Below are positions 1 to 5,594 of a stretch of 12,906 nucleotides of DNA, in pieces. The stretch spans positions 1-12,906 of the forward strand of contig QGSR01000024.1 in NCBI GenBank assembly GCA_003387805.1, read 5' to 3'. The DNA comes from Bacillota bacterium (GTDB taxonomy: Bacteria > Bacillota > Limnochordia > Limnochordales > ZCTH02-B6). Position 1 is the stretch's first letter; each line of letters starts with the position of its first letter. The notes beneath the pieces are model-generated. The model did no database searches. It saw nothing but the letters and a program-made list of their open reading frames with translations, and was not told the origin of the DNA. Made by a program: the position numbers and the translations under genes.

Positions 1-1
1 C

Positions 2-613
2 GGCGCGCGCGGCGGGGTGCGGCCCGAGGAGCTGGACGTGGCCCGGGCCGTGCGCATGAGCGCGGGCCTGCCCTATTTTTACCGGCCCGTGGTGCAGTAC
101 TTCCCGACGCCCAGGGGCGGGTTTCCCGGCTACATCGTAGACGGCGGCCTTTTGAGCAACTTTCCGGTCTGGCTGTTTGACGTGGCGGGGCCGCCGCCGT
201 GGCCGACCCTGGGTTTCATGCTGGCGGACCCGCGCTACGGCAAGCCGCACCGCATCCGGGGACCGGTCTCCTTCGGCAGCGCGCTGGTGGCCACGATGCT
301 GGAGGCCCACGACGCGCGGCATCTGGAGGCGTCGGACAGCGTCCGGACCATCCGCATTCCCACCACCGGCGTGCGGACCACGGACTTCGACTTGACGCCG
401 GGGCAGCGGCGGCGTCTGTATGAGGCGGGCGTGGAGGCGGCCCGGCGGTTTTTCGCCGAGTGGGATTTCCAGCGCTACGTGCGGCTTTATCGCTCGGGTT
501 CGGGGGCCGGCCCGGGAGCCGGCGCGGTCGGTGACGCCCGCTCCCGCAGCCATATGCGAAACGAGGTGCATCGTGACGTTGTCCAACGCAGACTACATTT
601 TCGTCAACGGTAA
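2..613 (+). CDS. Patatin-like phospholipase, C-terminal part (5' end outside window)
   Basis: The frame is open from the left edge, so the gene starts upstream. About 204 codons are seen. The core matches the second half of the patatin / RssA-type acyl hydrolase fold. The segment RAVRMSAGLPYFYRPV is the usual 'SxAiPgyF' type region. It is followed by a DGGLLSNFP block, whose Asp (codon 127-129 region, after YIV) is the Asp of the Ser-Asp catalytic dyad. The nucleophile motif GxSxG must lie upstream and cannot be checked. Members hydrolyse lipid acyl esters in the cytosol or at the membrane. The last ~35 residues are Gly/Arg-rich and unlike the family. They run 41 bp into the next gene, so the tail may be poorly conserved or the true stop may differ in relatives. 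Family call is firm; substrate is unknown. Confidence 0.85.
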   Translation, partial: GARGGVRPEELDVARAVRMSAGLPYFYRPVVQYFPTPRGGFPGYIVDGGLLSNFPVWLFDVAGPPPWPTLGFMLADPRYGKPHRIRGPVSFGSALVATMLEAHDARHLEASDSVRTIRIPTTGVRTTDFDLTPGQRRRLYEAGVEAARRFFAEWDFQRYVRLYRSGSGAGPGAGAVGDARSRSHMRNEVHRDVVQRRLHFRQR

Positions 614-1439
614 ATGGGTGGGCCCGGGCGAGGCTTTGGTGCCCGTGGAGGACCGGGGTTACCAGCTGGCCGACGGCGTGTACGAAGTGGTGCGGGTGTA
701 CGGCGGCCGCGCCTTCGCTTTGCAGCCCCATCTGGACCGGCTGGCCCGCAGCGCCGCGGAGCTGGAGATGGACCTGCCGCTGACGCTGGACGAAGTTGGC
801 GCGCTGGTAAAGGAGGCGCCGGGACGGCGGGGCGTGGAGGATGGACAGGTGTACATCCAGGTGACCCGGGGCGCAGCGCCGCGGGTGCACCATTTTCCGG
901 AGGACGCCCGGCCGTCTCTGGTGGTGTACGCTTCGCCTCTGCGGAGGCAGCCGGCGGCGCTGTACGAGACGGGCGCCGACGCCGTCGTTGTTCCGGACGA
1001 GCGCTGGCTGCGGTGCGACATTAAGTCCATCAACCTGCTGCCCAACGCGCTGGCCAAAGAAAAAGCGCGCCGGGCGGGCGCGCTGGAGGCGCTGCTTTTG
1101 CGGGAGGGCGTGGGCATGACCGAAGGGTCCAGCTCCAACTTGTTCATCGTCCGTGACGGCCGCCTGGAGACGGCGCCGGCCTCCCGCTGGATTTTGCGGG
1201 GCATCACCCGCGACATCGTGCTGGAGCTGGCGGCGCAGGCCCACATCCCCGCGGCCGAGCGGTTTTTCTCGAAGGAGGAACTGCTGAGCGCCGACGAGGC
1301 CTTCGTCACCAGCACGACCATGGAGGTCATGCCGCTGGCGCGGGTGGACGGCCAGGCCATCGGCGCCGGCCGGCCCGGGCCGGTGACGAAGACGTTGATG
1401 GCCGCCTTCCGCGAACGGGTGCGGGCGGAAATCGGATGA
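573..1439 (+). CDS. dat: D-amino acid aminotransferase (PLP fold type IV)
   Basis: Predicted to move the amino group between D-amino acids and 2-oxo acids, typically supplying D-Glu or D-Ala for peptidoglycan. It is 288 residues from the GTG at 573, the usual family length. That start has a GAGGTG ribosome site 4 nt upstream; the frame stays open further upstream, but that stretch codes the patatin tail in another frame. Visible signatures: FVNGKWV near the N-terminus, GYQLADGVYE with Tyr30, the R104-V-H106 pair, PLP-binding Lys151 in CDIKSINLL, and Glu184 in TEGSSSNLF, which contacts the pyridine nitrogen in the family. The RxH pair binds the substrate carboxylate in Bacillus D-AAT and separates it from branched-chain aminotransferases and ADC lyase. 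It overlaps the patatin gene by 41 bp, suggesting co-transcription. A hairpin follows the stop. Confidence 0.92.
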   Translation: MTLSNADYIFVNGKWVGPGEALVPVEDRGYQLADGVYEVVRVYGGRAFALQPHLDRLARSAAELEMDLPLTLDEVGALVKEAPGRRGVEDGQVYIQVTRGAAPRVHHFPEDARPSLVVYASPLRRQPAALYETGADAVVVPDERWLRCDIKSINLLPNALAKEKARRAGALEALLLREGVGMTEGSSSNLFIVRDGRLETAPASRWILRGITRDIVLELAAQAHIPAAERFFSKEELLSADEAFVTSTTMEVMPLARVDGQAIGAGRPGPVTKTLMAAFRERVRAEIG

Positions 1440-1444
1440 GAAAC

Positions 1445-1480
1445 AGGCGGGCCCGGGCATGGCGCCCGGGCCTGCCTTAA
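1445..1480. terminator. Bidirectional hairpin terminator between convergent genes
   Basis: Arms 1445-1458 and 1464-1477 pair over 14 positions with one mismatch and a 5-nt loop (ATGGC). It lies just after the dat stop and reaches the stop codon of the minus-strand membrane protein gene. The trailing T runs are short on both sides (TTAA to the right; TGTTTCTC when read on the minus strand), so intrinsic strength is uncertain, but the position between two converging stops fits a shared terminator. Confidence 0.6.
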
Positions 1481-1668
1481 TCGCGCTTCGGGTTGGCCGG
1501 GGGCCGGCCCCGCCGCAGTCCCGACCAGACGAACAGCGCCTGCAGCGCCACCACGGGCGCCAGGAGCAGGAGCCGCACGGTGGTCGAGACGTTCAGCATG
1601 CCGATGAACGGCAGCGGCAAGATGAGCAGAATGAAGTAAATATAATCACGGTCCAGCCTCAGCCTCAC
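1477..1668 (-). CDS. Small two-span membrane protein, unknown function
   Basis: 63 residues from a GTG start. Short basic N-terminus, two hydrophobic segments (about residues 9-26 and 31-49) and a basic C-terminal tail RRGRPPANPKRD. By the positive-inside rule both ends should face the cytoplasm. I do not recognise a family. Support for a real gene: a perfect TATAAT -10 box 32 bp upstream, a GGTGAGG-like ribosome site a few bases before the GTG, hydrophobic periodicity that random GC-rich frames rarely give, and a terminator at its 3' end. The first codons lie in a short direct repeat (GTGAGGCTG twice, 10 bp apart), so a slightly different start is possible. It is a lone gene facing dat. Confidence 0.6.
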   Translation of the reverse strand: MRLRLDRDYIYFILLILPLPFIGMLNVSTTVRLLLLAPVVALQALFVWSGLRRGRPPANPKRD

Positions 1669-1699
1669 GCAGCCTCACCACCTTCGGAGACCTGACCCT

Positions 1700-1705
1700 A
1701 TTATA
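1700..1705 (-). promoter_or_regulatory. Sigma-A -10 box for the small membrane protein
   Basis: Minus-strand TATAAT, exact consensus, 32 bp before the GTG start. A TG dinucleotide sits directly against the box. No good -35 hexamer is found 16-18 bp upstream (best is CTCCGA), so it would act mainly through the -10. Confidence 0.5.
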
Positions 1706-1818
1706 CAAGAATGGCGCATCGGTCGGAGCAGGATGCCGGGGTACGCCGGGGACCCGCCGCCGCCGGCCTAACGGCAGTCCCGTCACCGGCGGTCTCGCCG
1801 TTGCCTTTCCCGGTCCTG

Positions 1819-1846
1819 TATTGTCTCGTCACGCGAGGGAACAATA
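1819..1846. promoter_or_regulatory. Interrupted inverted repeat upstream of the coat gene
   Basis: TATTGTCTCG (1819-1828) pairs with CGAG (1834-1837) and ACAATA (1841-1846), with a 3-nt bulge and a 5-nt loop. A second hairpin, CACCGG/CCGGTG (1849-1854 with 1861-1866), follows at once. Both lie in the gene-free stretch 1706-1911 ahead of the coat gene. It could be an operator or an mRNA leader structure. The role is inference; only the symmetry is seen. Confidence 0.3.
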
Positions 1847-1911
1847 TCCACCGGACGCTGCCGGTGACGCAGCGCAGCGGGCGCGACGGAGGGAGGAGGG
1901 AGGTGAGGGGC

Positions 1912-2106
1912 TTGGCTCAGCTGACGCAGATGGAGTTGCTGCAGGTGCACGAGCTGCTGCGGGCGGAGGAGCTGGCCTGGCGAAAGTGCTCGCATTACGC
2001 CGAGCACGCCCAAGACCCGCAGGTGAAGCAGATGTCGCAGTACTGCAGCCAGCGGCATCGTCAGCACATGCAGACGCTGCTGGGGCAGCTGCAGTCCATG
2101 AGCTAG
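1912..2106 (+). CDS. Short CotF-like spore coat protein
   Basis: 64 residues, almost wholly alpha-helical. It resembles the short coat-F-type proteins of Clostridia and related spore formers: LTQMELLQVHELLRAEELAWRKC, then HYAEHAQDPQVKQMSQYC, then QRHRQHMQTLLGQL. This is the two-helix, ferritin-like half-repeat pattern of coat F domains, with two Cys (in WRKC and QYC) that could take part in coat cross-linking. I chose the TTG at 1912 because GGAGGTGA, a perfect anti-16S match, ends at 1906, 5 nt before it. A GTG at 1903 lies inside that ribosome site and is the alternative. The frame upstream is open but has no family resemblance. It probably forms a unit with the CotF-domain gene 90 bp downstream. 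Expression in the mother cell is inferred from family role. Confidence 0.75.
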   Translation: MAQLTQMELLQVHELLRAEELAWRKCSHYAEHAQDPQVKQMSQYCSQRHRQHMQTLLGQLQSMS

Positions 2107-2196
2107 CCGCCTGCGCATCGGGGCGGCGGTGACGTTCAGCCGGCGCCCGGCGCCGCAGCACGGCATCGCGCCGAAAGCGTGACGAGGAGGACTGAC

Positions 2197-2799
2197 GTGC
2201 AAAACGGGACGACGCAAAACCGTCTCACGGACCGGGACATACTGACCGACCTGCTTTTGACCAGCAAGCAAATGCTGGGAGCGTACGGCGTGGCGGAGCA
2301 GGAAAGCACCCATCCACAGCTGCGCCAGACGCTGCATCAGCTGGCCATGGAGGAAGAACAGTTTCATCAGCAGGCGTTTCAGGCCATGCACCAGCGAGGA
2401 TGGTACGAGACGCCGCTGGCCGACCGCAACTTGGCCGGGCAGATTGCCTCGCTGTGGGCGGCCAAGCTGCAGCAGCACGATGCGGCCGTCCGGCAGCAGG
2501 CTGCGGCACCGGCCGGATCGGCCTGGGGCGCTCAGCCGGGGCAGCAGCCGTACGGCCAGACGGCCGCGTACTACGGGTACGGCTCGTCCCAAGGGCAGCC
2601 GTACGGACAAGCGCACTCGCAGTCGTCCGGCAGTGGCCAGCTGTTTTCCGAGCCGACCGGCTCAGGATACACGGCCCAGTCCGGCGCAGGCCCGGGCGGG
2701 CTGTACGGGCAGACGGCTAGTCACGCCCAAACATCGCAAACCCAGTCGCCGGCTCAGGGGCAGAGCACGGGGGCGATGCCAAACCAGCCCATGCATTGA
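2197..2799 (+). CDS. CotF-domain spore coat protein with Q/G/S/Y-rich tail
   Basis: 200 residues from GTG 2197, chosen because GAGGAGG (2184-2190) stands 6 nt upstream. Residues ~10-100 form a coat F domain: TDRDILTDLLLTSKQMLGAY, then AMEEEQFHQQAFQAMHQRGWYE. This is the two-helix pattern ending in the characteristic RGWY of B. subtilis CotF. Residues ~101-200 are low-complexity, rich in Gln, Gly, Ser and Tyr, with PYGQ at 118-121 and 135-138 and LYGQ at 169-172. Such tails are common in structural coat proteins and may allow tyrosine cross-linking or transglutaminase linking; that is inference. The gene is preceded by the short coat F protein and followed by a hairpin-rich non-coding stretch. 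Confidence 0.82.
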   Translation: MQNGTTQNRLTDRDILTDLLLTSKQMLGAYGVAEQESTHPQLRQTLHQLAMEEEQFHQQAFQAMHQRGWYETPLADRNLAGQIASLWAAKLQQHDAAVRQQAAAPAGSAWGAQPGQQPYGQTAAYYGYGSSQGQPYGQAHSQSSGSGQLFSEPTGSGYTAQSGAGPGGLYGQTASHAQTSQTQSPAQGQSTGAMPNQPMH

Positions 2800-2851
2800 T
2801 GGTCCGCCGCGGCCGGCGGCCGCCGCAGTCGGGCAGGGTGGGCGGATGCAA

Positions 2852-2891
2852 GGCCGCAAGAAGGCCCGGGACGAGGGACCTTCTTGCGGCC
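2852..2891. other. Strong GC-rich hairpin after the coat genes
   Basis: Arms 2852-2864 and 2879-2891 are a perfect 13-bp inverted repeat (GGCCGCAAGAAGG), extended by two pairs past one mismatch, with a loop of about 14 nt or less. It begins 52 bp after the coat gene stop. Neither side carries a T run, so it is not a standard intrinsic terminator. It could mark a transcript end or protect an mRNA 3' end. Confidence 0.5.
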
Positions 2892-2908
2892 CGGTCGCGC
2901 CGCCGGCG

Positions 2909-2988
2909 CCCTGGGCCGATCAGTCCGGGGCGGTGCCCGGCGGTCACTTTTTCCCTGGGCCGATCAGTCCGGGGCGGCGCCCGGCGGC
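2909..2988. repeat. Tandem direct repeat, two 36-bp copies with 44-bp period
   Basis: Copies at 2909-2944 and 2953-2988 start CCCTGGGCCGATCAGTCCGG and differ at one position (T/C in GCGGtGCCC), with a further T/C difference where the first copy's ending GCGG is followed by T. Each copy can fold a small CCGGG/CCCGG hairpin. The first copy is followed by a T5 run (2948-2952), giving a weak terminator-like look on the plus strand. The pair lies between convergent transcription units. Confidence 0.75.
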
Positions 2989-2998
2989 CGCTTCCGCC

Positions 2999-3649
2999 TT
3001 AGGACGAGCCGCCTCCGCCGCCGCCACCGCCGCCGCCACCGCCACCACCGGAACCGCCGCTACCGCCGCCGCCGCCGGAACCGCCTCCTGGCCCGCTTCC
3101 CGCGGCTTCTTGCTGTTCCTGTTCCAGGGTCGACACCTCGGGGTGCAGCCACCACTCGTCGGCGAGGCGGCGGAAATTGCGGGGTTCGAAGCCGTGCCAG
3201 TTGATGCGCTCGAAAGCGGTGCCGCCCAGCTGGAGGCGGCCGATGACGACGTCTTTCAGCGTGTTGCCGTACACGTCTTTCAAGTCGTCGCTCCGCAGCA
3301 CCACGGTCGCGTGCCGGATGGGCACCTCGGTGCGGGCCACTTCCTTGAGGGCGCTCATGACCTTTTGGAACATGCGGCTTTCGCTGGGCGGCACGTCGGA
3401 CATCTCGATGCCTACGGTCCAGCCGCCGGCTTCGGGGCGGGCTTCCACCAGCCGGGCGTCGACGCCCAGTACGGCCAGCGTCAGTCTCTCCTGCTGCACT
3501 TGCACGGGGTCCTTGTCCATCACCTGCTCACGGGCTCTGGCGGCGTCGTCGCTGTCTCGGGCTTGCCCCGGCGCCCCGGCGAAAAACAGCCAGCCTCCGG
3601 CCGCGGCGGCCAGCAGGATGACGACGCCCCACACCCAAGCGCGGGCCAT
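2999..3649 (-). CDS. Membrane-anchored or exported protein with poly-Gly tail, unknown function
   Basis: 216 residues from ATG 3649, with GGGAGGG about 8 nt upstream. Residues ~5-24 form one hydrophobic segment after a short N-terminus, giving either an anchor or a signal peptide (a possible cleavage after GQA at 28-30). Residues ~50-170 look like a folded mixed alpha/beta domain (LTLAVLGVDARLVE, WTVGIEMSDV, IRHATVVLRSDDLKDVYGNTLKDVVIGRLQ). The Gln/Glu-rich stretch at 175-182 leads into a Gly/Ser tail from 184, ending in a run of 14 Gly (201-214) and SerSer. The Gly codons mix GGC, GGT and GGA. I do not recognise a family. It lies 56 bp downstream of spmB on the same strand, so a sporulation role is likely by context only. 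Confidence 0.75.
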   Translation of the reverse strand: MARAWVWGVVILLAAAAGGWLFFAGAPGQARDSDDAARAREQVMDKDPVQVQQERLTLAVLGVDARLVEARPEAGGWTVGIEMSDVPPSESRMFQKVMSALKEVARTEVPIRHATVVLRSDDLKDVYGNTLKDVVIGRLQLGGTAFERINWHGFEPRNFRRLADEWWLHPEVSTLEQEQQEAAGSGPGGGSGGGGGSGGSGGGGGGGGGGGGGGSS

Positions 3650-3705
3650 CGGCGATCCCTCCCGGCGTTAGCGTACCCACCGCCGGGCGCCGCACACCCG
3701 GCCGG

Positions 3706-4230
3706 TCACATGACGAAAAACAACACGGTCACCCAGAGCGCGGCCAAGTACCCGATGAGGTCGCCCAGAAGACACAGCTGCACCGCGTGGCGGCTGCGCC
3801 GGATGCCCACGGACCCCAGGTAGACGGTAAGGACGTAAAACGTCGTCTCCGAGCTGCCTTGCATGACGGACGCCAGCAGGCCGACGAAAGAATCGGGCCC
3901 GTGCCGCTCCAGCAAGTCCGCGACGACGCCCACCGCGGCCGCGTTGGAGAAGGGCCGGATGAGCATCAAGGGCAGCACTTCCACGGGAAACCCGGCGTGG
4001 GACAGCACCGGCGCGGCGGCCCGGCTCAGCCACGCCAGCGCGCCCGAGTCCCGGAACAGGCCGATGCCGACGTAAATGCCGATGATGAGCGGGATGAGCC
4101 GCACGCCCAGCTTGAGCCCGTCCGCGGCGCCCGCGGCGAACTCGCTGTACACGTTGACCCGGCGCCGCAGCGCGGCCGCCAGCGTCAGCACCAGCAACCC
4201 CGGCAAAATCCACGCGCTGACGGCGGCCAC
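3706..4230 (-). CDS. spmB: Spore maturation protein B
   Basis: Integral membrane protein that with SpmA is needed for full spore core dehydration and heat resistance in Bacillus and Clostridium; the pair belongs to the nucleoside-recognition (Gate) domain group. 174 residues, matching the family. Seen: an AWILPGLL N-terminal span, YSEFAAGAADGLKLGVRLIP, RPFSNAAA (92-99) and QGSSETTFY (124-132), which are family hallmarks, then a closing hydrophobic span. I chose the GTG at 4230. It stands 4 bp after the spmA stop, has GGGAG about 11 nt upstream, and gives the same distance to AW as in B. subtilis. An in-frame ATG at 4275 would add 15 Gly/Ala/Cys residues and overlap spmA by 41 bp, and is less likely. 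Translationally coupled to spmA. Confidence 0.93.
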   Translation of the reverse strand: MAAVSAWILPGLLVLTLAAALRRRVNVYSEFAAGAADGLKLGVRLIPLIIGIYVGIGLFRDSGALAWLSRAAAPVLSHAGFPVEVLPLMLIRPFSNAAAVGVVADLLERHGPDSFVGLLASVMQGSSETTFYVLTVYLGSVGIRRSRHAVQLCLLGDLIGYLAALWVTVLFFVM

Positions 4231-4234
4231 CGCG

Positions 4235-4822
4235 TCAACGCTCCCGCCCGCGCCGGCGGCGCAAGTACGCGTCAATGAGCAAGATGCTGACCGCGGCCGC
4301 CGTCGACGCCATGGCCGCCGGGATGATAATGACGCTGGGGTCGGCCGCTCCCGCCCGGGCCCGCAGGGCGACGGCGGTGGCCGGCAGCAGCGTCGCGCAC
4401 GCGCTGTTGAGGGCGAAAAACGTGATCATGGGCGGCGTCACCGTATCGGGCCGGTCGTTCAGCGTCTGCAGCTGTTCCATGGCCTTCAGGCCGAAGGGCG
4501 TGGCCGCGTTGGCCAGCCCGAAAAAGTTGGCGGTGATGTTCATGGCGATGGCGCTCAGCGCCGGGTGGCCCTTGGGCACGTCGGGAAACAGCGGGCGGAG
4601 CAGGGGCGTGAGCCCGCGCGCCGCCGCGTCCAGCAGCCCCGCCCGCTCGGCGATGCGGCTGATGCCGAACCAGACCGCCAGGAGAGCCATCAAGTTGATG
4701 CCAACGGTCAGCCCCGCCGCGGCCTGATCAAAGATGATGGACGTCACCGCGCCCACGTCGCCGGCGGCCGCGGCGAACGCGACGCCGCCGACAATCATGA
4801 CGGCCCAGACGATGTCCACCAC
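4235..4822 (-). CDS. spmA: Spore maturation protein A
   Basis: 195 residues, normal length. Multi-span membrane protein acting with SpmB in spore dehydration. Family features seen: VDIVWAVMIVGGVAF at the N-terminus, GINLMALLAVWFGISRIAERAGLL, LFPDVPKGHPA, and NITANFFGLANAATPFG (95-111) followed by LKAMEQLQTLN, a stretch near-diagnostic for SpmA. The C-terminus is a basic RRRRGRER. Starts are GTG 4822 or the adjacent GTG 4819; an in-frame stop lies a few codons upstream. The AGGAGG ribosome site is about 13 nt from the first GTG, with its core inside a GGAGG-CGAG-CCTCC hairpin, so initiation may be weak or regulated. First gene of a likely operon with spmB and the Gly-tailed gene. Confidence 0.94.
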   Translation of the reverse strand: MVDIVWAVMIVGGVAFAAAAGDVGAVTSIIFDQAAAGLTVGINLMALLAVWFGISRIAERAGLLDAAARGLTPLLRPLFPDVPKGHPALSAIAMNITANFFGLANAATPFGLKAMEQLQTLNDRPDTVTPPMITFFALNSACATLLPATAVALRARAGAADPSVIIIPAAMASTAAAVSILLIDAYLRRRRGRER

Positions 4823-4893
4823 GTCCGGAGGCTCGCCTCCTCGGGAAGTTCATGGTACACTTGGGACAAGGTCCAACGGCATTCAATCAAACG

Positions 4894-4899
4894 TGTATG
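4894..4899 (-). promoter_or_regulatory. Possible sporulation-sigma -10 ahead of spmA
   Basis: The minus strand reads CATACACG, close to the sigma-E -10 consensus CATACANT, 72 bp before the spmA start. In Bacillus spmA is a sporulation gene, so such a promoter is expected. No convincing -35 for sigma-E lies 13-15 bp upstream. This is a weak call on a short motif. Confidence 0.22.
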
Positions 4900-4972
4900 C
4901 ACTCATCGGCGCTGACATGTCCGGGGCGCCGCCCCGCTCGTTCACGGCCGATGATGCGGGAGGGAACTTTCG

Positions 4973-5344
4973 GTGAGCAGTACGGGGTCCACGGGATTTG
5001 TCGGCATCGTCTTGTCGGGCCTGCGCCTGCGCTGCCCGTCGTGCGGCGTGGAGCCCATGGGCGAGGGCCGTCGGCTGAAGGAGGCCTGCGGCCGCTGCGG
5101 CTGGCGGTTTTTCCGCCTGGGGGACGGCGACTGGCTCGTCACTTGGCTGGTGGCCTACACGGTGGCCGCGCTGGTGGTCATCATCGCCTGGCCCATCATT
5201 CACTTCACGACGAGCTTGTCTCTCATGGCTGAGATGATTGTTCTGGTCGGGCTGGGCGCCGCGACGGTGGCTCTGCTGTTTCCCAACTGCCAGGGCATGT
5301 CGGCGGCTATTCTGTACTTCCTGAGAGTGCGCTGGAAAGAGTAG
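4973..5344 (+). CDS. DUF983-type zinc-ribbon membrane protein
   Basis: 123 residues from GTG 4973, with GGGAGGGA about 8 nt upstream. Order: LRLRCPSCG (CxxC at 21-24), EACGRCGW (CxxC at 39-42), then two hydrophobic spans (about 54-75 and 85-103), then a short basic end. Two CxxC knuckles around a 'F.LGDGD' turn followed by two helices is the layout of DUF983 proteins, which are small bacterial membrane proteins of unknown function. The cysteines probably bind one zinc on the cytoplasmic side. It is divergent from spmA with 150 bp between starts, so a shared control region is possible. It ends in a strong terminator and appears to be a single-gene unit. The family call rests on layout and motif spacing. 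Confidence 0.78.
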   Translation: MSSTGSTGFVGIVLSGLRLRCPSCGVEPMGEGRRLKEACGRCGWRFFRLGDGDWLVTWLVAYTVAALVVIIAWPIIHFTTSLSLMAEMIVLVGLGAATVALLFPNCQGMSAAILYFLRVRWKE

Positions 5345-5374
5345 CGCAGAGGCAGGCACGGAGCGAACAAGCAG

Positions 5375-5404
5375 AAAACCCGCCGGACGGCGGGTTTTCT
5401 TTGT
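5375..5404 (+). terminator. Intrinsic terminator of the DUF983 gene
   Basis: AAAACCCGCC-GGAC-GGCGGGTTTT, a perfect 10-bp stem with a 4-nt loop, followed by CTTTGTT. It starts 31 bp after the stop codon at 5344. Confidence 0.92.
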
Positions 5405-5427
5405 TGGGCGACGGCGCCCCGAAAAGC

Positions 5428-5453
5428 AAAAAACCGCTCGGTTGAGCGGTTTT
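5428..5453 (-). terminator. Intrinsic terminator of the tRNA-Leu gene
   Basis: On the minus strand AAAACCGCTC-AACC-GAGCGGTTTT forms a perfect 10-bp stem and runs into TTTTTTGCTTTTC. It lies 10 bp past the tRNA 3' end. Together with the terminator at 5375 it separates two converging transcripts. Confidence 0.92.
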
Positions 5454-5462
5454 CCGTGTGCC

Positions 5463-5550
5463 TGGTGCCGAAGGAGGGATTTGAACCCACACGGGCGTGA
5501 AGCCCACTGCGCCCTGAACGCAGCGCGTCTGCCAGTTCCGCCACTTCGGC
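5463..5550 (-). tRNA. tRNA-Leu (anticodon CAG)
   Basis: Read on the minus strand. Acceptor stem GCCGAAG pairs with CTTCGGC, discriminator A, and CCA is encoded. The D arm contains the GCGGAACTGGCAGACGC type sequence of Leu tRNAs. The anticodon arm CTGCG-TTCAGGG-CGCAG gives anticodon CAG, decoding CUG, the leucine codon expected to dominate in this GC-rich genome. A long variable arm (GGGC-TTCAC-GCCC) marks a class II tRNA, and the T arm contains GGTTCAAATCC. Length is 88 nt with CCA. It is a single-gene unit with its own promoter and terminator. Confidence 0.97.
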
Positions 5551-5562
5551 CTGCCGGCAAGA

Positions 5563-5594
5563 ATTATAGTAGCAGACCCCCCGTCCGGTGTCAA
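5563..5594 (-). promoter_or_regulatory. Sigma-A promoter of tRNA-Leu
   Basis: Minus strand: TTGACA (5589-5594, exact -35), then TACTAT at 17 bp spacing (5566-5571), with an overlapping exact TATAAT (5563-5568) at 20 bp spacing. The -10 lies about 13-16 bp before the mature tRNA 5' end, as usual for a single tRNA gene. Confidence 0.85.

Noticed and set aside
216..1460. 414-codon minus-strand frame opposite dat
   Set aside because: It lies antisense to a protein with clear catalytic motifs, and its product is His/Arg/Gln/Pro-rich with no domain. Long antisense frames are expected at this GC content.
2909..2988. CRISPR-like array
   Set aside because: Only two copies with 8 bp between them, no spacers of normal length and no cas genes.
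2444..3823. 459-codon plus-strand frame from the coat gene into spmB
   Set aside because: It crosses the coat gene in the wrong phase, the repeat region and the antisense of the Gly-tailed gene, with Arg/Ala/Pro-rich sequence and no domain.
3668..4213. Minus-strand frame overlapping spmB in another phase, and plus-strand frames across 3787-4915
   Set aside because: SpmA and SpmB motifs fix the coding frame; the others are Arg/Gly/Pro-rich shadows.
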